Origin: Treponema sp. | GTDB taxonomy: Bacteria; Spirochaetota; Spirochaetia; Treponematales; Treponemataceae | Direction: 5' to 3' | Length of the DNA: 64,000 bases | Assembly (NCBI GenBank): GCA_017553635.1 | Contig: JAFZKN010000017.1 | Coordinates: forward strand, 124,001 to 188,000 | Shown: piece after piece, positions 8,996 to 16,397 of the stretch | How the letters are laid out: each line of letters begins with the position of its first letter | How positions within the stretch are numbered: position 1 is the first letter of the stretch | The notes under the pieces: model-generated | Told to the model about the DNA's origin: nothing | Databases searched by the model: none | The model's input: the letters and a program-made list of their open reading frames with translations, nothing else | Program-made: the position numbers and the translations under genes

Positions 8996-9892
8996 CTATT
9001 TAAGAATTTCATCTATTCCACTTTGATTTGTATAACAGAAATTTTTTATAAAAGGACGCGCAAGTAAAACCTGACTTGCGCCATAAAAATGTGCAAGCTC
9101 AATATCTTTTTTTGATCTTATCCCACCGTCAACCCAGATTTCCTGACAATAATCTTTTATAATTGGGCCAGCTTCTTTTAAAGTTAAAGCAGTACTTCCC
9201 TTTCTCGTTTCTACCCTTCCACCATGATTAGAAATATAAACGATATCAGGTTTTGCTTCTTTTACAAGTTCAATATCTTCTTTTGTAAATACACCTTTTA
9301 AAACAAAAGGTACATCAATTTTTTTCATTATAGATTGAATCTGAAATGCAGATTTTTTTTCTAAATTTACTTTGTTTCTCATCGTAACAATATTATATGC
9401 ATCAATATCAATTCCGATATGATTTGCAACAGGTTCTGCCCATGCAATTCTGTTTACAAGATTTTCATCTGAATATGGTTTAAAGAAAACTGCAGCACGG
9501 CAATATTTATCTTTTTCATTTTGAATTGTTTTAATTGCATTTATTCCATAAAGAAGTTTTGCATCCGGGCACCCGTCCCCGACAGAAAGTTTTATTCCGC
9601 TGTGATGCAAGGTCGTGAAAAATTCTTCATAAAAACTTTCTTCATCTTCCCAGCCTATATTTTCTTCAGCACCCGTAACAGGAGCAAGCCGGATTAAATC
9701 CATCAAATCTTCGCGCGAAAGAGAAGGAACCTTTGAAGAACCGCCTTCTTCTTTATAAAGTTTCCCCCACGCTGAACAGTTCAAGAGAAAATTTTCATTA
9801 TCTTTAACACCGCCCATACCAGGAAGTTCATTTATACAGCCGGCGCCGCGGCACTCAGAACATCCGTGACAGCAAAATGAATCAGTTCCCAA
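8996..9892 (-). CDS. FMN-dependent alpha-hydroxy-acid oxidase/dehydrogenase family protein
   Basis: 298 residues. The C-terminal half matches the FMN_dh TIM barrel: IVYISNHGGR (family SNHGGR active-site loop with catalytic histidine and arginine) and EIWVDGGIRSKKDIELAHFYGASQVLLARP (FMN-phosphate loop). The N-terminus is unusual, with six cysteines within the first 20 residues, absent from lactate or glycolate oxidases and able to hold a metal or Fe-S centre. The substrate is not predictable. The start is a TTG at 9892 with AGGA seven bases upstream; it lies 11 bases inside the end of the phosphofructokinase gene, so translation is probably coupled. The first in-frame ATG would remove the cysteine cluster. 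Confidence 0.85.
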   Translation of the reverse strand: MGTDSFCCHGCSECRGAGCINELPGMGGVKDNENFLLNCSAWGKLYKEEGGSSKVPSLSREDLMDLIRLAPVTGAEENIGWEDEESFYEEFFTTLHHSGIKLSVGDGCPDAKLLYGINAIKTIQNEKDKYCRAAVFFKPYSDENLVNRIAWAEPVANHIGIDIDAYNIVTMRNKVNLEKKSAFQIQSIMKKIDVPFVLKGVFTKEDIELVKEAKPDIVYISNHGGRVETRKGSTALTLKEAGPIIKDYCQEIWVDGGIRSKKDIELAHFYGASQVLLARPFIKNFCYTNQSGIDEILK

Positions 9893-10967
9893 AACAAATT
9901 CCTGCTTTTTCTGCAGCCTTTACAAGAGGTTCATCTTTTTTTACACTCTTTACCTGGCCTGCAACATCCCTCAAAGGAATTCCTGTAATCTGATTATTCT
10001 GCCATACAAGGATTTTTCCAAACTCTCCCCGTGCAAGATAATCTGCAGCCATACTTCCAAACAGAGTTGCCATATATCTGTCATACGCATCAGGAGATCC
10101 ACCTCGCTGAAGATGCCCCAATACAGTACATCTCGTCTCAAGTCCGGTTTCTTCCTGAATTTCTTCTGCAACTCTTTCTCCGATTGAACATTTCATTTCT
10201 GCACGGAGTTTTTTCAATGCTTTTTTATCTAACTTAGCTTCTTCCTTATTCTGCGCGCCTTCTGAAACTACTACGATTGAATAATTTTTATCTGCCTTTT
10301 TATTTGCCATAATTTTTTTTGCAACATTTTTTATGTCATAAGGAATTTCTGGAAGAAGAATTACATCTGCATCTGCCGCAATCCCAGAACAAAGTCCAAT
10401 CCATCCGACTTTATGGCCCATAACTTCGATAACCATTACACGACTATGACTGAATGCTGTCGTATGAATTTTTTCTATTGCCTCTGTCGCAATATCAACC
10501 GCTGTATGAAAACCAAAAGTATAATCCGTATGAACAATATCATTGTCGATTGTCTTCGGAAGTCCGATTACATTTAAACCTTCATCAGACAGCAGCCCGG
10601 CAGTCGTATTACTTCCGTTACCCCCAAGCACAACAAGAGCATCAAGATCCCATTTTTTATAGAACTTCTTGATTGAATCTACAGGTGTAAGCCCTGTTTT
10701 TTCCAGTTTTTCCTGGCTTTTAAAAGGCTTTTCCCTCGTTGAACCTAAAAAAGTTCCGCCCTTCATCAATAAACCGTCTAAATTCTCCCTTTTTATCTGA
10801 AAACTCTGCCCGTTTTCAAAACCCCTGTATCCGTTCTGAATTCCGACAAATTTCATTCCATATTCATTCATTCCGGTTAAACACAAACCTCTGATAGCCG
10901 CATTCAACCCCGGGGCATCCCCGCCTGACGTTAAAATACCTACAGTCTTTACTTTAGAATCTTTCAT
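9882..10967 (-). CDS. pfkA: 6-phosphofructokinase
   Basis: 361 residues. Family blocks are clear: GILTSGGDAPGLN (phosphoryl-donor site), VLGGNGSNTTA, LPKTIDNDI with catalytic Asp141, and VIEVMGH. It phosphorylates fructose 6-phosphate in glycolysis. The donor is uncertain. At the two diagnostic sites it has Gly118 (Gly104 in the E. coli enzyme, typical of ATP use) and Lys138 (position 124, typical of the PPi and mixed-substrate clade); the preceding residue is Asn117 where E. coli has the magnesium-binding Asp103. The start lacks a Shine-Dalgarno site but has a promoter whose -10 ends six bases upstream. It overlaps the downstream FMN-enzyme gene by 11 bases. Confidence 0.94.
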   Translation of the reverse strand: MKDSKVKTVGILTSGGDAPGLNAAIRGLCLTGMNEYGMKFVGIQNGYRGFENGQSFQIKRENLDGLLMKGGTFLGSTREKPFKSQEKLEKTGLTPVDSIKKFYKKWDLDALVVLGGNGSNTTAGLLSDEGLNVIGLPKTIDNDIVHTDYTFGFHTAVDIATEAIEKIHTTAFSHSRVMVIEVMGHKVGWIGLCSGIAADADVILLPEIPYDIKNVAKKIMANKKADKNYSIVVVSEGAQNKEEAKLDKKALKKLRAEMKCSIGERVAEEIQEETGLETRCTVLGHLQRGGSPDAYDRYMATLFGSMAADYLARGEFGKILVWQNNQITGIPLRDVAGQVKSVKKDEPLVKAAEKAGICFGN

Positions 10968-10973
10968 ACTTTA

Positions 10974-11001
10974 ATTATATCAAAAACACCCCAAAAAACA
11001 A
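10974..11001 (-). promoter_or_regulatory. Leaderless promoter of pfkA
   Basis: On the minus strand: TTGTTT (11001-10996), 16-base spacer, perfect TATAAT (10979-10974), six bases, then the ATG at 10967. There is no Shine-Dalgarno site. The predicted first base of the mRNA falls at or beside the A of the ATG. Confidence 0.6.
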
Positions 11002-11010
11002 GAAAATTAC

Positions 11011-11038
11011 CTGACAATCTTACAAAAACTCATAAACT
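11011..11038 (+). promoter_or_regulatory. Possible promoter of ftsK
   Basis: CTGACA (11011-11016), 16-base spacer, TAAACT (11033-11038). This would give a 5' leader of about 57 bases to the ATG at 11102, which has its own Shine-Dalgarno site. It is divergent from the pfkA promoter just upstream. Confidence 0.4.
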
Positions 11039-11101
11039 AAGGTATTTTTGTTTCCGATAATGAAAAGACTAGACTTTTATTACAACTTATCAGAGGATTT
11101 A

Positions 11102-13609
11102 ATGAAAAATTACAGAATTTTACAGATTCTTACAGGAATAGTTTTCTTTATAATTGCTGCTCTTTTATCGTTCTGCCTTTTGTTCTCTCTTTTTGACAAT
11201 GGCATTGGGCAAGGCGGAATTTATGAATTTATGTGCATACTCGGCAGTTCATTAGAGAGTTCTTACGGATTATGTTCTATCCTGGTTCCTGTCTTTTTCT
11301 TTGTAGTTTCAATGATTCTTTTTGTTGCAAAAATTACATTTAAAAAATGTATTTATATAAGCTTTAGTCTTGTTCCTTTTTTTACTGCTGTTATAAGCGA
11401 AAAAATCTACAGAAGCAGCCCTCATGAAATGGCTGGTCCAATAGAAGTATTAAAACTCATTTTAACAATCGCAGCCACAATCATTATTATGGCAATTGAA
11501 TATCTTGTATCTGGAATCATAGCAGAAAAAATTGCCTATGAAAGATATAAAAAATTAAAATACGGGTCTCAAAATAATGACACAATTTTTGAAACTCACG
11601 ATGAACCTGCATTTACAAATGATGATAATGAACCATTTTCAAAACTCGAACCTGCAATTGAATCAAATACTGATGACTGGATTGAATTTGAAGATACCGA
11701 AAATGCAGTTGATGATGAAATAGAAATTGAAAATGAAGAACCAGAAGAGTATCCTGGAGAAGAAATTCAAGAAGACCCTGATATTCCAGATTTTAATGAA
11801 GAGTCTGTAGAAGAAACTCAGGAAGAACTTGAAGAAGAAATACAGGAAGAAACAGACTTTCCAGACTATAATGAAGAGCCTGCAGAAGAAACTCAGGAAG
11901 AACTTGAAGAAGAAATAGACATTCCTGTTTATAACGAAGACACAGTCCAGAGCGATCCTTCTGTCATGGAAGCAAAAATTCCTGACAATACAAATGTTAA
12001 TGATATTTTCTCGCAGATGGATAGAGAAATTCAGGAACGACTTGAAAATGGAAATGAATTTATTCACAGTGAATCTAAAAATGATTCAGAAAAAAATGCT
12101 GAACAGAATATAGAAAATGAAATCGTTCAAAAATCTGTAAAAGAAGCAGAAGCTGAAATTCGAGAAGAAAAAAAACCTAAACAGAAAAGAAAAGGACCTT
12201 ACAAAATTCCTACAGATGGGTTACTCGATGAATTTGAAGACCAGCAGTATTGGATTATTGATAACAAAACAAATGCCGCATCTGCGCAGTTAAAAGAAAC
12301 TCTCGAAGAATTTAAAATCGCTGCAGAAGTTACAGGAATCAGAAAAGGACCTGTTGTTACGATGTTTGAAATATTACCTGCTCCAGGCGTTAAACTTTCT
12401 AAAATCGTTCAACTTGCAGACAACATCGCGCTACGCCTTGCTGCAAGTTCAATCCGTATTGTAGCGCCGATTCCAGGAAAACGTGCAGTCGGAATTGAAG
12501 TGCCAAATGAAAACCGTGCTATCGTAACATTCCGGGAACTTATAGAGCAGAACCTGCCAGAATATAAAAAGATGGCAATCCCTGTTGTCCTCGGGAAAGA
12601 CATACAGGGTGAAGCTCAGCTTTTAGATATTGCAAAGACACCACATCTTTTGATTGCAGGCTCAACAGGTTCCGGAAAGTCGGTTTGTGTAAACTCAATC
12701 ATTCTTTCAATTTTATACAAACGAACCCCTGAACAGGTTAAACTTATTCTCGTTGACCCTAAGATTGTTGAATTGAAACTTTACAATGACATTCCGCATC
12801 TTTTAACTCCGGTTATCACAGAGCCTAAGAAAGCATTGCAGTCACTGCAGTATTGTCTCTGTGAAATGGAACGACGTTATGCCCTTCTTGACGGGCTTGG
12901 TGTACGCGATATCATCAACTATAACAAACGTGTAGAAGAACGCCACATCGCAACAGAAAAGCTTCCGTACATTGTTGTAATCATCGATGAGTTTGCAGAC
13001 CTTATGGCAACAACAGGAAAAGAACTTGAGTCTACAATCGCCCGTCTTTGTGCAATGAGCCGTGCCGTTGGAATTCATCTTGTTCTTGCAACACAGAGAC
13101 CTTCTATCGATGTAATTACCGGTTTGATCAAGGCAAATATCCCTACTCGTATTGCATTTATGGTTGCTTCTAAAATGGACAGCCGCATTATCATAGACCA
13201 GGTTGGAGCTGAAAAGCTTTTAGGGCGCGGTGATATGCTCTATGCCAGTGCAACAGATCCATTCCCTGTCCGTATCCAGGGAACTTATGTAAGTGATGAC
13301 GAAGTTGAAAATGTAGTTGAATACGTTAAAGGCTTTGGCGAGCCTGAATATATCGATGAAGAAATCTTTGTTGAAGATGATGAAGATGAACTCGGAGAAC
13401 CAAGTCTCTTTGGTGATGGCGATGATCCACTTTACGACAAAGCACTCGGAATCGTTCTCGAGGCAGGGAAGGCTTCCGCATCATACATCCAGCGAAGATT
13501 AAAAGTCGGCTATAACAGAGCAGCACGTCTTGTTGAAGAAATGGAAGCACGCGGAATCGTAGGCCCTGCAAATGGTAGTAAACCTCGCGAAATAATTCAC
13601 ATGCCGTAA
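11102..13609 (+). CDS. ftsK: FtsK/SpoIIIE-family DNA translocase
   Basis: About 835 residues. Four hydrophobic segments in the first 150 residues form the membrane domain. A long acidic linker (about residues 180-370) contains a 25-residue repeat. The motor follows: a beta-type domain with KIVQLADNIALRLA, Walker A in AGSTGSGKS (about 519-527), Walker B in VVIIDEFADLM, and LATQRPSIDVITG. A winged-helix gamma domain (GKASASYIQRRLKVGYNRAARL) ends the protein and should read polar DNA repeats. It pumps chromosome DNA at the closing septum. In-frame starts exist at 11048 and 11060, but only the ATG at 11102 has a Shine-Dalgarno site (AGAGGA, 11092-11097). Single gene between minus-strand neighbours. 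Confidence 0.95.
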   Translation: MKNYRILQILTGIVFFIIAALLSFCLLFSLFDNGIGQGGIYEFMCILGSSLESSYGLCSILVPVFFFVVSMILFVAKITFKKCIYISFSLVPFFTAVISEKIYRSSPHEMAGPIEVLKLILTIAATIIIMAIEYLVSGIIAEKIAYERYKKLKYGSQNNDTIFETHDEPAFTNDDNEPFSKLEPAIESNTDDWIEFEDTENAVDDEIEIENEEPEEYPGEEIQEDPDIPDFNEESVEETQEELEEEIQEETDFPDYNEEPAEETQEELEEEIDIPVYNEDTVQSDPSVMEAKIPDNTNVNDIFSQMDREIQERLENGNEFIHSESKNDSEKNAEQNIENEIVQKSVKEAEAEIREEKKPKQKRKGPYKIPTDGLLDEFEDQQYWIIDNKTNAASAQLKETLEEFKIAAEVTGIRKGPVVTMFEILPAPGVKLSKIVQLADNIALRLAASSIRIVAPIPGKRAVGIEVPNENRAIVTFRELIEQNLPEYKKMAIPVVLGKDIQGEAQLLDIAKTPHLLIAGSTGSGKSVCVNSIILSILYKRTPEQVKLILVDPKIVELKLYNDIPHLLTPVITEPKKALQSLQYCLCEMERRYALLDGLGVRDIINYNKRVEERHIATEKLPYIVVIIDEFADLMATTGKELESTIARLCAMSRAVGIHLVLATQRPSIDVITGLIKANIPTRIAFMVASKMDSRIIIDQVGAEKLLGRGDMLYASATDPFPVRIQGTYVSDDEVENVVEYVKGFGEPEYIDEEIFVEDDEDELGEPSLFGDGDDPLYDKALGIVLEAGKASASYIQRRLKVGYNRAARLVEEMEARGIVGPANGSKPREIIHMP
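11763..11930 (+). repeat. 75-base in-frame repeat encoding the acidic FtsK linker
   Basis: A 34-base stretch is identical at 11809-11842 and 11884-11917, 75 bases (25 codons) apart, within about two and a half degenerate units. Each unit encodes roughly EEIQEE-D-PDYNEEPAEETQEEL. The repeat lies in the linker between the membrane and motor domains, where length is tolerant, so copy-number change by slippage is plausible. Confidence 0.8.
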
Positions 13610-13642
13610 TATGCATTGTGAATAAAAACTCTGAATATTAAA

Positions 13643-14374
13643 TTATTTTATTATGACAACCTGATTTATTGTATTTTCATCTAACGGTGTTTTTTTATAA
13701 TCAGAAAAAAATTCTACAGAAGTAAAGCCCGCTTCTTTTGCAAATTCTTCAAGTTCTTTTTTACAGATAGGATAAACAGGAACCTTTGAACATATCGAAA
13801 TATTTTTTCCATTCCCAGTTTCAATATGCTGAGTCAGATAATATTTATCATCATTTGTATATTCAAGTTTACTCTTAAGCGTTACACGGACACTGCTCAA
13901 TTCCGGCAGGCTGATAACTGTTTTTTTTGTGTACAAATCGTAGTTGCATAACTGAAGAATTAAAATTCCTCCAGCAGCAAGAAGCTGTTTACAGTCAAAG
14001 AAAAATTTTCTTAATAAAACTTTATCATGAATAAAAATAATTCTGTTATTAAGACAGGAAATTACATCATAAAAACCTTTACCAAGGAATCTGACCATTT
14101 CAATTGTAGACATCTGAAAAAATCTTACTGCCATCAACTGATTTCTACGCTTACGTGCAGCAGATTCAAGAAGTTCCTTAATCGTTTCCAGCCCTGTTAC
14201 ATCAGTTGTATCTTTAGCCAGGCGATTTTCCAAAATGCCGGTTCCACAACCTATGCTTAAAAATTTAACAGGTTTTGAATAAGAATTTACCAATCCGTCG
14301 TAAAAATCTTTTTGATCCTGGGTCACAGGATAGAGTTCATCATAATATTCAACAATATTACCTAATGATTCCAT
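13643..14374 (-). CDS. Class I SAM-dependent methyltransferase, substrate unknown
   Basis: 243 residues. The glycine-rich SAM-binding motif I is VKFLSIGCGTGILENRL near residue 40; GFYDVISCLNN near residue 100 and LLAAGGILILQLCNYD near residue 135 fit later motifs of the Rossmann fold. Nothing shows the substrate. It begins two bases after the stop of the SUMF-fold lipoprotein gene and has no Shine-Dalgarno site of its own, so it is probably translated by re-initiation on the same mRNA. It ends 33 bases from the ftsK stop, facing it, without a convincing terminator between. Confidence 0.8.
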   Translation of the reverse strand: MESLGNIVEYYDELYPVTQDQKDFYDGLVNSYSKPVKFLSIGCGTGILENRLAKDTTDVTGLETIKELLESAARKRRNQLMAVRFFQMSTIEMVRFLGKGFYDVISCLNNRIIFIHDKVLLRKFFFDCKQLLAAGGILILQLCNYDLYTKKTVISLPELSSVRVTLKSKLEYTNDDKYYLTQHIETGNGKNISICSKVPVYPICKKELEEFAKEAGFTSVEFFSDYKKTPLDENTINQVVIIK

Positions 14375-14376
14375 AA

Positions 14377-15300
14377 CTATTTTACATTTCGTGCAATTCT
14401 AAAGCCAGTTGTATGATATCTTAATCCCTGAACAGCTCCGAGTTCCTTATAATTTTCATAATAAAATTCGATGCCGGAAAAATCTTTTACATGAGCTCCA
14501 CCAACAATATATCTGTAACGTCCGCTCTCCGGCCCTTTGTATCCTGTAATTACATCATAATCAAGTTTTTCACTCCAAATATAATCCCAGCACCATTCTG
14601 CAACATTTCCTGTCATATCATAAAGTCCGAGTTCATTTGGCTTTTTCAGACCAACCTGATGCGTCATCTCATCTGAATTTTCTTCATTCCATGCAACTTC
14701 ATCAAGTCTGTCACTTCCACTGTAAATATGTTTCCCCTTTGATTTTGATCCGCCAAATGCGGCGTACATCCATTCTGCGCGAGTAGGAAGCCTGTAACCA
14801 TTTTTAGAAAAATCTGCAGTTACAACTGCTTTTTTTATTCCTTTGCCTTTTGTGTATCTAAGAATTTCGTCAATTGTATAAACAGGTTCAAGGCCTTCTC
14901 TGATACTAAGCTTGTTGCAGAATAAAAGACAGTCGTACCATGTAACCTGTTCAACCGGACGAAGTTCCTGCTTTTCTTTTCCCGCAGGATTATCCTGATA
15001 AAGCGAAGGTTTTGAATTTACTTCTTCATCACCACGCATTATAGAATCATAAAGCTGCTGTGTAACTTCAAATTTTGAAATGTAAAAATCGTTGACTCTA
15101 AGCTCAAATTTTTTAGGATTTTTTTCCTGTTCGAGAATATCCGGTTCTTTTACTTTAAGACCTTCGATAAGCCTGCACTGTTCTTCTGAAAAAGTTCCGC
15201 CCTTAACTTTAACCATGAAATTTTTATTTCCACAGCTGAAAAGACAGAATAAAGACAATATAACGGCAGATATATGCACGAATTTTACAATTTTTTTCAT
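14377..15300 (-). CDS. SUMF1/FGE-fold lipoprotein
   Basis: 307 residues. A lipoprotein signal ends in LFSC (Cys23). The rest is a formylglycine-generating-enzyme-like (SUMF1) fold: VKGGTFSEEQ, FYISKFEVTQQLYDSIM, RPVEQVTWYDCLLFCNKLS, YRLPTRAEWMYAAFGG, ELGLYDMTGNVAEWCWD and a final GFRIARN. The C-terminal cysteines that bind copper in true FGE are not in the expected place, so sulfatase activation is unlikely. Treponemal proteins with this fold include surface and binding proteins (TvpA of T. denticola is an established example). AAGG lies before the ATG. Transcription should start from the consensus promoter at 15376-15403. Confidence 0.87.
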   Translation of the reverse strand: MKKIVKFVHISAVILSLFCLFSCGNKNFMVKVKGGTFSEEQCRLIEGLKVKEPDILEQEKNPKKFELRVNDFYISKFEVTQQLYDSIMRGDEEVNSKPSLYQDNPAGKEKQELRPVEQVTWYDCLLFCNKLSIREGLEPVYTIDEILRYTKGKGIKKAVVTADFSKNGYRLPTRAEWMYAAFGGSKSKGKHIYSGSDRLDEVAWNEENSDEMTHQVGLKKPNELGLYDMTGNVAEWCWDYIWSEKLDYDVITGYKGPESGRYRYIVGGAHVKDFSGIEFYYENYKELGAVQGLRYHTTGFRIARNVK

Positions 15301-15335
15301 TTTAATTCCTTAATTTAATTAATATCCGATTTTTA

Positions 15336-15378
15336 AATTAAACAGGTAAAATTCTTTCGCCATTTTACCTATTTAATT
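15336..15378. promoter_or_regulatory. Long dyad (17-base arms, 9-base centre) at the SUMF lipoprotein promoter
   Basis: AATTAAACAGGTAAAAT (15336-15352) and ATTTTACCTATTTAATT (15362-15378) are inverted copies with one mismatch in 17, separated by nine bases. The right edge touches the -10 box of the minus-strand promoter, so the dyad covers its start site and early transcribed region. It is either an operator or a stem-loop at the 5' end of the lipoprotein mRNA. Confidence 0.75.
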
Positions 15379-15403
15379 ATACCCTACTTTTACACTTTGT
15401 CAA
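15376..15403 (-). promoter_or_regulatory. Consensus promoter of the SUMF lipoprotein gene
   Basis: On the minus strand: perfect TTGACA (15403-15398), 16-base spacer, perfect TATAAT (15381-15376). Its -35 box overlaps the -35 box of the era promoter on the other strand. Confidence 0.75.
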
Positions 15404-15424
15404 AAATAATTTTTATTATATACT
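15397..15424 (+). promoter_or_regulatory. Promoter of era
   Basis: TTGTCA (15397-15402), 16-base spacer, TATACT (15419-15424), 21 bases before the era ATG, which has an AGGA site. It shares -35 bases with the divergent lipoprotein promoter. Confidence 0.65.
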
Positions 15425-15445
15425 GTTTAACATACAGGATTTTAT

Positions 15446-16381
15446 ATGAACGAAACAAAAGATGAATACGAAAACAATAATTACGAAAGTGCGGGCCCAA
15501 AAACAGCAATGGTTGCCATTATAGGCCGTCCTTCAAGCGGAAAATCTACATTCCTTAACACTGCAAGCGGAGAACCGGTTTCGATTGTAAGCCCGATTCC
15601 GCAGACTACACGAAACGCCATCAAGGGAATCGTAAACACATCGTTTGGCCAGCTGGTTTTCGTAGATACGCCGGGATATCACCAGTCAGAAAAAAAACTT
15701 AACCTTAAGCTCCAGCAGACAGCCAGAGACCAGCTTGAGGCTGCTGAATGCGTTTTATATGTAATAGATTCAAGCCGCGATCTCGGACAGGAAGAAGAAA
15801 TGACGGCAGAACTTGTTGCACCTTACGCAGCAAAAACCGTCGTTGCAATAAATAAAACAGACATCCCGGCAGCAAAGCCTTCTAAAGTGCGGGATTTTCT
15901 TTTATTAAAGCTTAAAGAGATTCCAAATGAGCGCATATTTGAAATTTCTGCAAAAAACGACACGGGCATTAACGATGTTCTTAAAGCCCTTTACGACCTT
16001 GCGCCTGTTGCTCCGCATCTTTATCCGGAAGAATATTACACAGACCAGGAAGTTGGATTTAGAATTGCAGAAGTAGTCCGTGGCGAAGCGATAAACCGTC
16101 TTTCTGATGAAATTCCTCACGCGCTGTTTGTAGAAATTGCCGACATGGAATTTAAAAAAGAAGGAAGGGTTTTATGGGTGCGCGCATTTTTGTGCGTCGA
16201 GCGCGAATCGCAGAAAGGAATTGTAATCGGAAAAGGCGCTTCGATGATTAAAACCATCAGAATTGAATCTATCAAAGCGCTCAGAAAAATCTTTGATTAT
16301 AAAATCGATCTTGATTTACAGGTTAAGGTTGTAAAAAACTGGCGCCAGAAAGATATGATTTTAAACAAAGTATTAAGCTAG
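15446..16381 (+). CDS. era: GTPase Era
   Basis: 311 residues. The Ras-like domain shows all G motifs: G1 GRPSSGKST, the G2 threonines in PIPQTTRNAI, G3 DTPG, G4 NKTD and G5 SAK. The C-terminal KH domain has VIGKGASMIKTIRIESIKALR, the type that binds the 3' end of 16S rRNA. Era helps 30S subunit maturation at the membrane. A 20-residue polar extension (MNETKDEYENNNYES) precedes the GTPase core, slightly longer than in E. coli. Monocistronic: the next gene (rmuC) is convergent, 16 bases away. Confidence 0.96.
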   Translation: MNETKDEYENNNYESAGPKTAMVAIIGRPSSGKSTFLNTASGEPVSIVSPIPQTTRNAIKGIVNTSFGQLVFVDTPGYHQSEKKLNLKLQQTARDQLEAAECVLYVIDSSRDLGQEEEMTAELVAPYAAKTVVAINKTDIPAAKPSKVRDFLLLKLKEIPNERIFEISAKNDTGINDVLKALYDLAPVAPHLYPEEYYTDQEVGFRIAEVVRGEAINRLSDEIPHALFVEIADMEFKKEGRVLWVRAFLCVERESQKGIVIGKGASMIKTIRIESIKALRKIFDYKIDLDLQVKVVKNWRQKDMILNKVLS

Positions 16382-16397
16382 TGCTGCATCGCACAGG

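Noticed and set aside
11663..12067. Long open frame on the minus strand antisense to ftsK
   Set aside because: It is phenylalanine-rich low complexity, the mirror of the acidic GAA repeat in ftsK, and has no start site support.
14377..15300. Diversity-generating retroelement target at the SUMF lipoprotein
   Set aside because: No reverse transcriptase gene and no second near-copy of its 3' end is visible in the window.
16382..16397. GTGC/GCAC mini-stem between era and rmuC
   Set aside because: Four pairs and no T run.
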